Assembly (NCBI RefSeq): GCF_021390515.1 | Contig: NZ_JAJUXI010000008.1 | Coordinates: forward strand, 342,597-406,596 | Direction: 5' to 3' | Length of the DNA: 64,000 nt | Origin: Dyadobacter sp. CY326 | GTDB taxonomy: Bacteria; Bacteroidota; Bacteroidia; Cytophagales; Spirosomataceae | Shown: positions 36,485-45,200 of the stretch, one piece after another | How the letters are laid out: the number at the start of each line of letters is the position of its first letter | Position numbering within the stretch: position 1 is the first letter of the stretch | Translations under genes and position numbers: made by a program | The notes under the pieces: model-generated | Seen by the model: the letters and a program-made list of their open reading frames with translations, nothing else | Database searches by the model: none | Told to the model about the DNA's origin: nothing

Positions 36485-38290
36485 TCAAGCCACAAACGCT
36501 TCCGCTTTTTGTAACTTTTGCATGGGCAGCGAAATCATAACGGACGTTCCTTTTCCGGCTTCGCCGTGCCACATGACATGCCCGCCTAGGTAGGCAATGC
36601 GGGACTGAATGTTGGCGATACCACTTCCTTTGGATAGCAGATTATCGAAATCAGCTCCCAGGCCATCGTCATCCACACTAATCAGGGTTGTTTCTTCATT
36701 GACCATTAGCTGGACCGTCACCACTTGGGCGTGCGCGTGTTTCAGCGCGTTGTTGAGCAGCTCTTGCACTACCCGGTAGATCATCACGGCAGCTTCATCG
36801 CCCAAAGGCGGCATCTCGCCATAATGGTCTAAAATCAGCTTTGTTTTTTTAACCAGATTTAATTTTTGCACCAGGTCTTCCAGCGCCGGAACGAGGCCGA
36901 AGGTTGACAGCGCATATGGGCGCAGATCATTGGAGATCAGCCGGGTTTCGGTGCAGGCTTCATCCAAAAACTGGTTCAACGGCTCCTTGACGGATAAAGG
37001 CAATTCTTCCTGGTGCGCCTCAATGAATAGTTTAATCCGCGAGAGTTGAATGCCCAGACCATCGTGTAGATCACGCGCAATCCGACTCCGTTCGCCTTCC
37101 TGACCTTCGATCATTGCACGTAGCGATTTAAGCTCCAAATGTCGAATCTGTTGCTGAGCGATGACCGTGTGTTGATGATCAATCAATTTTTGCTGACGTC
37201 TTAGATACGCAAGTGTAAATACGCCTATAATACTGATTATAAAGCCAATAAATAGCGCAGAATTCAATACATTCTGATTGCGACTTTTTTCTTCAATCAG
37301 TTGTTTTTCAACTGCCAGCGTTTTGATCTGACTATCCAGTTCCTGCAAACGAATACTTTTTGTTTGTTCGGATGTGTAGAACTGAACCGTAAAATCGAGC
37401 GTTTTTAATGACCAATCGTATGCTTTTTTATAGTCGCCCATACGGGAATAGCTATCTGCCGTGTGCCGCGATATTTCCCGCATCATGCCCAGACTATTTT
37501 CAGCCTTCGATAAGTTGTAGCTCTTCTGGTAGGCTTCAATAGCCGCCATAATATGTTCTCTGAACTGCTCAACCAGGCCCAGGTAAAAGTGATTTAAGGC
37601 AATTAACCAGTTAACTTTCAATTGATTTGAAATGATCAGACTTCGGCTTGCAAAATAGTATGCAGAATCGGGCTGTTTGGCACGAGAGTACGTATTGGCC
37701 AGTAGATTAAGGGCATACGCCTGGGAATAGGGCTGGTTGTACTTTACGCTAAGCCGCTCGGTTTCGCGCAGGTGCGTTATCAAACCGGGTGGCATAGGTT
37801 CTCTATAGTGAGCGATGTTGTCAATACCCAGTCGACACTCTATGATTTTTGGCATGTTATGCGTACGCTCGAAATACTGTTGGGCTTTTTTCAGGTACTG
37901 TTCAGCATAAGCCTGCATGAAGTAATCCTGGCTGTAGTAGTCTCCTATCAACAGGTACTGATTAAAATATCCGAGTGAGTCACCCATCAGGCTGTAATAT
38001 TTCAAGCTACTTAAGTAAGAATCCATCGTGTATTTATTGTATCCGTACTGCCGATGGTATAGTTTACCCAGGGAATCATAAGCCTTTGCAGCCTGACTGT
38101 AATGCTTATCCTGAACCAACAGTTTAATCTGTTTTTTTAAGCTATCAACAGTCGTCGTGTCAGTTACCGCGTTAACGGATTGGAACCCGCCAGTTAGGAT
38201 AACTAAGAAAAGGAGGATGATCCACCAACCAGACCGAGGAGAACAACATTTCATGAGCATTACCTGTAATGACAAAATAGAACTAGTCAA
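36485..38290 (-). CDS. TPR-containing sensor histidine kinase (HisKA_3)
   Basis: 601 residues (ATG 38260 or 38254 are alternative starts). Signal-anchor near 22-41, an extracytoplasmic TPR region (about 45-330, e.g. AKAYDSLGKLYHRQYGYNKY), a transmembrane helix near 345-365 (ALFIGFIISIIGVFTLAYL), HisKA_3 with ERSRIARDLHDGLGIQLS (phospho-histidine) and a C-terminal HATPase_c with QELLNNALKHAHA and SGIANIQSRIAYLGG. Cytophagales pattern for NarL-partner kinases. Overlaps the response-regulator gene by 8 nt. Confidence 0.9.
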   Translation of the reverse strand: MTSSILSLQVMLMKCCSPRSGWWIILLFLVILTGGFQSVNAVTDTTTVDSLKKQIKLLVQDKHYSQAAKAYDSLGKLYHRQYGYNKYTMDSYLSSLKYYSLMGDSLGYFNQYLLIGDYYSQDYFMQAYAEQYLKKAQQYFERTHNMPKIIECRLGIDNIAHYREPMPPGLITHLRETERLSVKYNQPYSQAYALNLLANTYSRAKQPDSAYYFASRSLIISNQLKVNWLIALNHFYLGLVEQFREHIMAAIEAYQKSYNLSKAENSLGMMREISRHTADSYSRMGDYKKAYDWSLKTLDFTVQFYTSEQTKSIRLQELDSQIKTLAVEKQLIEEKSRNQNVLNSALFIGFIISIIGVFTLAYLRRQQKLIDHQHTVIAQQQIRHLELKSLRAMIEGQEGERSRIARDLHDGLGIQLSRIKLFIEAHQEELPLSVKEPLNQFLDEACTETRLISNDLRPYALSTFGLVPALEDLVQKLNLVKKTKLILDHYGEMPPLGDEAAVMIYRVVQELLNNALKHAHAQVVTVQLMVNEETTLISVDDDGLGADFDNLLSKGSGIANIQSRIAYLGGHVMWHGEAGKGTSVMISLPMQKLQKAEAFVA

Positions 38291-38930
38291 TCATTTGCAT
38301 CTCCATAGCCGTCTTTATCAGTAGGGCTGTGTTAGGAACGCCGAACTTCATAAGCAGACTGCTTCGGTGAAATTCGATTGCTTTGGCGCTCACAAATAAC
38401 TGAGTGGCCATCTGCTGCGTTGTTAATCCCTGCGCAATGCGGGTCAGCACTTCCGATTCGCGAGGGCTGAGATGAGGTTTTACGCCAATACCGGCCGTTG
38501 ACCTTCTGGTCTTAGGGCTATCGTTCAGCAGAATTTGCGTGATCGATTCATTGAAATATTGCTTCTCGTGGTGAACCGCCTGGATAGCCTGTAGCAACTC
38601 CGTTTTCGTAGTGTTCTTCAACAAATAGCCTTTCGCCCCTTTTTTCACCATCCGCTTAATGAGACTAGCATCATCGTGCATCGTCAGTGCTACCACTTTC
38701 GTTTCCGGGTATGTACGGCATATATACTCACAAAGGCCGAGGCCGTCTTCAATGTAGGGAAACGAAATATCAAGTAACACGACGTCGATTGCGGTCTGGC
38801 TTAATCGCTCAATAACTGACTGTACCGTGTAGCAGCGATCAGTCACTTCAATATCAAGTGATCCCGAAATAAGCGACTCAATGCCTTCAACAAAGACATT
38901 ATGGTCATCCGCGATGAGGACTCGTATCAT
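38283..38930 (-). CDS. NarL/FixJ response regulator
   Basis: 215 residues. Receiver domain with Asp8/Asp9, phospho-acceptor Asp54 (VVLLDISFP), Thr83 and Lys105, then a LuxR-type HTH (about 150-215) with LSPRESEVLTRIAQGLTTQQ and VSAKAIEFHRSSLLMKFG. First gene of the operon; the kinase follows with an 8-nt overlap. A TTAGGG-N4-CCCTAA palindrome sits 89 nt upstream and may be its binding site. Confidence 0.92.
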   Translation of the reverse strand: MIRVLIADDHNVFVEGIESLISGSLDIEVTDRCYTVQSVIERLSQTAIDVVLLDISFPYIEDGLGLCEYICRTYPETKVVALTMHDDASLIKRMVKKGAKGYLLKNTTKTELLQAIQAVHHEKQYFNESITQILLNDSPKTRRSTAGIGVKPHLSPRESEVLTRIAQGLTTQQMATQLFVSAKAIEFHRSSLLMKFGVPNTALLIKTAMEMQMID

Positions 38931-39018
38931 GTATATGTATACAAAAAAAATTTATATCTACCGAAAGTACGATGAATCAGCGGTGAACATAAACCAAAAA
39001 GTCCAAGTCTGATAAATA

Positions 39019-39034
39019 TTAGGGAAAACCCTAA
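39019..39034. promoter_or_regulatory. TTAGGG-AAAA-CCCTAA palindrome
   Basis: Perfect palindrome arms 39019-39024 and 39029-39034, 89 nt upstream of the response-regulator start. Shares the GGGAAAACCC core with copies at 31804 and 36444. Confidence 0.5.
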
Positions 39035-39128
39035 GGACGTTATTGGGGAATCAGACGTCATGTATTACGTCGCCACGGAACTGTGATGAAGCTTGGCAGG
39101 AAGCATCCATCTTGTAAGTGACCAGTTC

Positions 39129-40043
39129 CTAATTCGGATTCAGCAACTTACGAAAAGCAGCGGGTGACATACCGGTTTTTTGTTTGAATAATTTATTGAA
39201 AGATTGCGGATGCTCGAAGCCCAATGAATAAGCCACATCTGCTGTGGTGAGTGAATCGCTACCCATCATTTCCTTGGCTTTCTCAACGATCTTCAAATGA
39301 ATATGCTGCTGGGTAGTCTGACCGGTGAGGGATTTCAGCATGTCGGACAAGTATCGCTGGGAAACTTTCAATTCTTCTGCTATTTCCTGGGTCGTCGGCA
39401 AGCCTTTGACCAGCGCCTCTTTCTTCTCAAAGCGTTCATTCAAAAATGCATTTAGCTGATCGATCAGATCGTGATGAACTACATTGCGTGTCAGAAATTG
39501 GCGGTTATAAAAACGATTACAATGATGCAGCAGCAGCTCGATCTGCGAAACCAGCACATCCACACTGAAATGATCAGTGTGCGTTCCCAGCTCCGTCGCT
39601 ATTGACTCAAATACACCTTTGATTACACTCCTCTCTTTCTCGGAGAGAAACAATGCTTCGGAGATCGAATACGCGAAAAAGCCGTATCGGTGAATGCGGG
39701 ATGCAAGGGGATGCTTATAAAAAAGATCGGGGTGAAAGTATAATGCGTAGCCTTCGTGCTCCTCCAAATCATCGGATAGCTGGACGATCTGATTGGGCCC
39801 AACGAAAGCAAGCCCGCCATCGCGAAAATCATAGGAGCCAGGTCCGTATTTCGCCTTGCCATTGAACCTTAACTTAAATGCTATTTTATAAAAATGCAGC
39901 AAATACTGACTTCCCGCATCAGCCAGGCCAGGTTTGTTTTCGTCATAGTTGACCAATGTGATCAGCGGATGCAGCGGTGATGGCAAGCCGACCCGCTCCA
40001 TCAAAGCTGAAATATTATTAAAAACCACTGGTTGCCCCTGCAT
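39129..40043 (-). CDS. AraC-family transcriptional regulator
   Basis: 304 residues, paralogous in layout to 18251-19171. N-terminal cupin-like part; FYNRQFLTRN linker; HTH1 TTQEIAEELKVSQRYLSDML; HTH2 TTADVAYSLGFEHPQSFNKL; and a closing FKQKTGMSPAAFR. It lies 45 nt downstream of the SDR gene and probably shares its transcript. Expected to act on the direct repeats at 40875-40907. Confidence 0.9.
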   Translation of the reverse strand: MQGQPVVFNNISALMERVGLPSPLHPLITLVNYDENKPGLADAGSQYLLHFYKIAFKLRFNGKAKYGPGSYDFRDGGLAFVGPNQIVQLSDDLEEHEGYALYFHPDLFYKHPLASRIHRYGFFAYSISEALFLSEKERSVIKGVFESIATELGTHTDHFSVDVLVSQIELLLHHCNRFYNRQFLTRNVVHHDLIDQLNAFLNERFEKKEALVKGLPTTQEIAEELKVSQRYLSDMLKSLTGQTTQQHIHLKIVEKAKEMMGSDSLTTADVAYSLGFEHPQSFNKLFKQKTGMSPAAFRKLLNPN

Positions 40044-40088
40044 ATCTGCTTACCTTTTTTTCAATTACTAATTTAAAAAACTATCACT

Positions 40089-40829
40089 TTAATCCTGAAC
40101 AGCCGGGCGGATCACAATGTCGCCGATATCCACCTGATCTGGCTGGGCGATCGCATAGACAACAGCTTCTGCAATAGCCGTCGCAGGGATAGCAATTTCG
40201 CTCGCTTTTTGCGTCACAACATCCCGGATAGATTCATTCTTGATTTTGCCCGCGAAGGGCGTATCCACAAACCCGGGAGAAATCCCTGTCACACGCCACC
40301 GGCCTTTTGACTCTTGCCGCAAAGCTTCGCCGATCGTACGGACTGCATTTTTGGTAGCCGCATAGACGCCCATCGTAGGCACAATAGTAATGCCAGCTGT
40401 TGAAATAATATTGATAATATGTCCGGAACCCTGCATTTTGAAAACGGGCAACGCGGCGGCAATGCCATAAAGCGTTCCTTTCAGGTTCACATCGATCATT
40501 TGCTCCCAACCTTCCACATCTACATCCTCCAATAATTGCAGCTGGCTGATACCTGCATTATTAATGATCACATCTAAACGGCCAAATTCATCCAAGGCCA
40601 GATTTACCAGGGACGCTACTTCTGTCCGCTTAGTAGCATCCATTTGCAGGTAAACCGCCTGGCCGCCTGCCTGCCGGATGCGTTCTGTTAAAGTTGCTAA
40701 AAGATCTACCCTGCGAGCGCCGAGAACGACTTTCGCTCCCTTTGCTGCCAGCAGTTCTGCCGTGGCTTCACCTATGCCGCTACTTGCGCCAGTGATGGCA
40801 ACTACTTTATTTTCAATTCCATTTATCAT
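40089..40829 (-). CDS. SDR oxidoreductase
   Basis: 246 residues from ATG 40829, chosen because the NAD(P)-binding strand begins right after it (NKVVAITGASSGIGEATAEL); the longer frame to 40931 adds unrelated sequence. VIINNAGISQL, INIISTAGI (catalytic Ser) and YAATKNAVRTIGEALR (Tyr-x3-Lys) follow. Resembles YdfG/clavaldehyde-type oxidoreductases. Substrate unknown. It shares an intergenic region with the divergent NTF2-like gene, suggesting common control. Confidence 0.88.
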   Translation of the reverse strand: MINGIENKVVAITGASSGIGEATAELLAAKGAKVVLGARRVDLLATLTERIRQAGGQAVYLQMDATKRTEVASLVNLALDEFGRLDVIINNAGISQLQLLEDVDVEGWEQMIDVNLKGTLYGIAAALPVFKMQGSGHIINIISTAGITIVPTMGVYAATKNAVRTIGEALRQESKGRWRVTGISPGFVDTPFAGKIKNESIRDVVTQKASEIAIPATAIAEAVVYAIAQPDQVDIGDIVIRPAVQD

Positions 40830-40874
40830 ATCGTATAGTTGAATGTTACGATACAAAATTCCGGAAACGAATAG

Positions 40875-40907
40875 CCCAAAGTGTAGCCAGAACCGCCAAA
40901 TGTGTAG
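40875..40907 (-). promoter_or_regulatory. 21-bp-spaced direct repeats, candidate AraC site
   Basis: CCCAAAGTGTAG (40875-40886) and CCAAATGTGTAG (40896-40907) match at 10 of 12 positions, offset exactly 21 bp, 46-78 bp upstream of the SDR start. Same geometry as at 20010-20041. Confidence 0.55.
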
Positions 40908-40994
40908 TCGATAATTGCGATTAAATCTCAATGTTTACCGAGATTGGAATAATCATTCAAGATGTAGTTTTGGAATCTTGAACCAAACAATGTT

Positions 40995-41339
40995 ATGGAT
41001 TATCAAACGCTACTTCGCCAGCTATACCAGGATTTCAATGCTCGTCAGATCGATGCAGTTCTGGCGCATATGCACACAGACGTAAGCTGGCCCAATGGCT
41101 GGGAGGGCGGCTATGTATCCGGGCACGAGGAAGTGCGTGCTTACTGGCTGCGGCAGTGGCAACAGATTGATCCTATGGTCGAGCCGATTTCATTCGATGA
41201 GAAGCCGGACGGACGGATTGCGATCAAAGTCCGTCAGATCATAAAAAGTGTGGAAGGTGAAATTTTGAGCGACACGCTGTTATTTCACGTCTACACTTTT
41301 AAAAATGGAAAAGTGCGGACGATGGCTATTGAGCATTAG
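40995..41339 (+). CDS. NTF2/SnoaL-like protein
   Basis: 114 residues. MDYQTLLRQLYQDFNARQID, AVLAHMHTDVSWPNGWEGGY and LFHVYTFKNGKVRTMAIE give the NTF2-like polyketide-cyclase fold common in SDR/AraC neighbourhoods. Divergent from the SDR gene with 165 nt between starts. Function unknown; may be a small-molecule isomerase or binding protein. Confidence 0.8.
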   Translation: MDYQTLLRQLYQDFNARQIDAVLAHMHTDVSWPNGWEGGYVSGHEEVRAYWLRQWQQIDPMVEPISFDEKPDGRIAIKVRQIIKSVEGEILSDTLLFHVYTFKNGKVRTMAIEH

Positions 41340-41404
41340 GGTACGCTGTAAATGATTTTTGAAATTTTGTATCTTACCGAAATTTCTAAAACCTCCGCAC
41401 ACGA

Positions 41405-42271
41405 ATGAAAACCTCCCTCTCTCATCTCCCACAAAACAAGCAAGACGAGTTAAAAGAGATCACCCAAATTATCATCGAAAAGGTTCCTGCTCAAATGATT
41501 ATTCTTTTCGGCAGCTATGCGCGTGGAGACTGGGTTGAGGATTACCAAGAGAAATATGAGTATGTGAGCGACTTTGACATTCTGATCGTCACCAAAGACA
41601 AAAATTCAGCAAAGCAAGTCAAGAAATCGCGTGAGCTGGAGGAGGAGCTGATGGCCAATGAGGACATCACCAGGACTAGCGTTATCTACCACAGCATTGG
41701 TTTTGTGAATGACAAGATCGAACGGAACTACTATTTCTTTGTCGATATCCTGAAAGAGGGAATCATGCTATTTGATTCCGGTAAATTCTCCTTATCTGAG
41801 CCGAAAGAACTAAATCCGGCACAACGAATTGAAAAATCGACTGAGGAATTCGAGCATTGGTTTGAGAGCGCCTCGAATTTCTTTCTCGGCTATCAGGATA
41901 CCTTTAACCGAGCAAATTTTAAAGAGGCTGCCTTTCTTCTACATCAAACCACTGAAAGGTTTTATTCAGCTATCCTCCTCGTTTTCACCGATTATAAGCC
42001 TAGAATTCACGACATTGAGATATTGGGAAATCAGGTTGTTAAACAGCATGCCGAGTTTGCAATTGTTTTTCCCATGACGACTGAGGAGGAAAAGCGGCTG
42101 TTTTTGCTTCGAAAAAAGGCGTATATCGATGCGAGGTATAATAAGAATTACAAGATTGAGAAGGCGGAGTTGGAGTATCTGGGGAGTCGGGTGGCGTTGT
42201 TGAGAGATTTGACGGAGCGGGTTTGTCGGGAGCGGATTGCGCAGTTTATTGACAACCAAGTTTCTAGTTGA
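41405..42271 (+). CDS. nucleotidyltransferase-HEPN (MNT-HEPN) fusion protein
   Basis: 288 residues. N-terminal minimal nucleotidyltransferase with LFGSYARGDW and FDILIVTKD (GS-x10-DxD type, metal-binding aspartates); C-terminal helical HEPN domain (about 140-280) with AAFLLHQTTERFYSAILLVF. Two separate genes usually encode MNT-HEPN toxin-antitoxin pairs; a single chain with both is known in Bacteroidota. Convergent with the STAND gene, with 5 nt between stops. A candidate for tRNA/RNA-targeting or antiviral defence. Confidence 0.82.
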   Translation: MKTSLSHLPQNKQDELKEITQIIIEKVPAQMIILFGSYARGDWVEDYQEKYEYVSDFDILIVTKDKNSAKQVKKSRELEEELMANEDITRTSVIYHSIGFVNDKIERNYYFFVDILKEGIMLFDSGKFSLSEPKELNPAQRIEKSTEEFEHWFESASNFFLGYQDTFNRANFKEAAFLLHQTTERFYSAILLVFTDYKPRIHDIEILGNQVVKQHAEFAIVFPMTTEEEKRLFLLRKKAYIDARYNKNYKIEKAELEYLGSRVALLRDLTERVCRERIAQFIDNQVSS

Positions 42272-42276
42272 AATCA

Positions 42277-45200
42277 TCATTCAAAACTTTCATTTTGAAG
42301 TTGGTTTCGTTCTTCCTCAGACCTACGGTTCAAAGCAACCTCCTTAGTCCACTCTCTAAATTTTGATCGTGCCCATTTGGAAAGCTCAGCATTCGGGCTA
42401 TCAAAAAGCTCAGAAAACAATGTGAGTCTCGCTTGATACGCGTTTGCGCGAGAACCTTGTACGGCAGACGGTCGCAACGTTTGCTCAACTTCGTCTAATA
42501 ATTCGACTAAATTTGAAGCGCCTTCAACCATTTTCCAAAAAATAGGTTTCCATTTCAGCAGACCTGCTTCCTCAGCTCCCTCATAGCTGATTATTGCTCC
42601 GCCAAGAAGTCTATATCTTTCCTCTGGGTTTTCATTACACCAATCTAGCAGCAAATCATTAGATAAAGTAGATAAATATGCATCATAATTGTCAACGTTA
42701 CTATGAAAATCAATCCATCCAACATATTCATTAGGAATGCCCTTTTCTAATAACGTATTAAGAAAACATATTGGCTGGACCTTGACTAACTTTCTTAATA
42801 TACTATCAACACGGTGTGAAAAATAATATTTGCTACGGACCAAACGCATTAGCTTTATTGTAAATTCATTAGCTGCTTCAAATGCCGCTTCTCCCGCAAG
42901 GCATATTTGCACTACAATACTAGCTTTATAATTGTCCTCCCTATTTAGCTCTTTGTCTAAGTCTTTACTTAGGAGAAGCTGTCTTCCAATTTCCAATAGC
43001 TCGCTAGTAATGTCGTTTATTGAGCCAGACTTTACTACGTGACATTTATAATAGAGAAGTTCGAAGGCTGCATCTCGACCATTAGGTCTATTCAATATTT
43101 TTTTGGTTAGATCCGCGAACTGCCCAGGTGATATGTTTGAATTAACAATAGAGTATGACAACAACTCAAATTCCTTCGAATCGATTTCCAAGTCTTCCAG
43201 AGCCTGTTGAAGATAAGCAATTCCATTTTGACTGGTGGGAATGGCAGATTGTAGGGGCAATAGTAAATGCTTCGCCTCTGGCATGTTTATCAATTGCTGC
43301 AAAATCCTATCTGAATATTCCTCGCCTTCTCTATGTGCCCCGCTTATCCAACCTTTTAGTATCAGAAATTGCCGCTCAGTTGCAGGTAATGCCAAGTATT
43401 GATCCAGCAATTTGTTCCAGACTTTTTCTTTATCTTCTGACCCAAAATATATTCCCCGACCCAAATGGAATATATCATAATTTTCTGTTACAAAAAGTAG
43501 TGATGATAACTTTTTAAAAGTTGGTGTATCTTTTATTAATTCTGTGCCTATTTTTTCATAGCGAAGAAGTCTTTTCTTGAACCCACTTTCATCCTCGTCT
43601 TCCTCTAAAATCGCATAGTCTATATCCATTCCTCGTGCATCTGACAGGAAATACGCCACAACTTGATCATGCAGATTCTTGGGTCGCAGAGATTCTTCCA
43701 GAGATAGGAGCCTTCGCTGAATAGGTAGTTCCTCATCCTTCAAATCAAATCGAACAATCGATAAAATTTCGAACCATCCCTGTCCCCAAAAATCACTACT
43801 AGTCATTTGTTCACAAATTGCTTCAACAAGATCAAACAAACGTGCCTTCGTCCAAATACCACGAAGCTTTGAAGCCAGAATATTTTTAAGAGTTGCTCTG
43901 AATGGTGTATCGTCATTGAGCATTTTAAAGCATTGCTGAACCACTTGGCTAAACCAATCTTTAAATCCTTCTGCATTTTTTGGCCAAGCACCATAGTCGC
44001 GTGATCGTGAACCAAAACTTGGATTGTGGTTAGGTCGGAAATGCCAAGCTTCCAGCGCGGCGTCAATTAATTCCGTCACAAGCTGTTGTTTGCTGGAAAG
44101 GCCGGACTCCCACAAATGCTTGACAATTTGCAAACGAACATCGACGGAAGCGTGTGTACCTGACATAATCACGTGAAACATTTCGCTCAGATCTCTGCGA
44201 ATCGGATTGGTATTTTCTCCAACTCTTTCAGTTAATGCAAATTCAGCCATTACCCTCGCGCTTCTCACGAATAGGCTTTCTTCGTAGGCAATATGCCTTA
44301 ACAAGTGGATAAATCGGGAGAAATGTCTATTCTCTCGACTGGCAAATTCATCTGACAGTAACGTTGCCCTTTCAATAGTAGCCAATGCGTGCTCTGGAAC
44401 TATCGCTGCCAAATTTTCAAAGACAGACATCCCAAATTCATTCAAATTACTTACCTCGTTCAACCACCCAATTTTCGGTGCCAGCCAGTTCTTGACAATA
44501 TCCTGTGCTCGTTCATTATTCGGAATATAGCTGAGCCGCCGACTGAATGAACGGATCAATCGCTCATTTCCTTCTCGCAACAAATATTTGTTAATGGAAG
44601 AATTAGTTACGAGCGCCAAACCACGTATCGCCAGCCTATTCGCAATAGCATGAGGAAGCACTGCCCTAAATTTTCCCCGGGATTGTACAAGGTCGCGATC
44701 TCTGAGATCGAGCGTATGTTTGAAGAGGGCTTGGGCTGGAATGGAACTTATAAGACTAAGTATTCCAAGTTCAGAGCCCTCCAACTCACGGTTTTCTATA
44801 TCATAAGAATAAACCAGAGAAAGTATTTCCGCAGAGCTTTTCAAGCTTTCATTTTCAGGATTTCTTTGATTAAACAGTCTATCAAAAAGGCCATTGTTTC
44901 GAAGATGACCTATTGACTCACCCGGCTTCACGGTGTTAGCCAAAGCAATAGCTACGCGAGCATTGCCACCGGAAACGTCAGCAATTTTCCATGCATCCAG
45001 CTCGCCAATCTTAGGAAATCGTCTCAAAACCAATTTTTGAATAAGCTGATCACTGGAAGGTTCTAAATGAAAAACTCCGGTTTCATCCGGCAGATCGTCT
45101 CTGACATCGTATTCGATCGTCAATAAGCTGATGGAATGCGGTTGGGCCCTCAACTTGCTTACCAAGTCAGCATGCAACTTTGGGGTGCAATTGTCAATGA

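Noticed and set aside
43155..43517. Plus-strand frame within the STAND gene
   Set aside because: Antisense shadow; no start context or motif.
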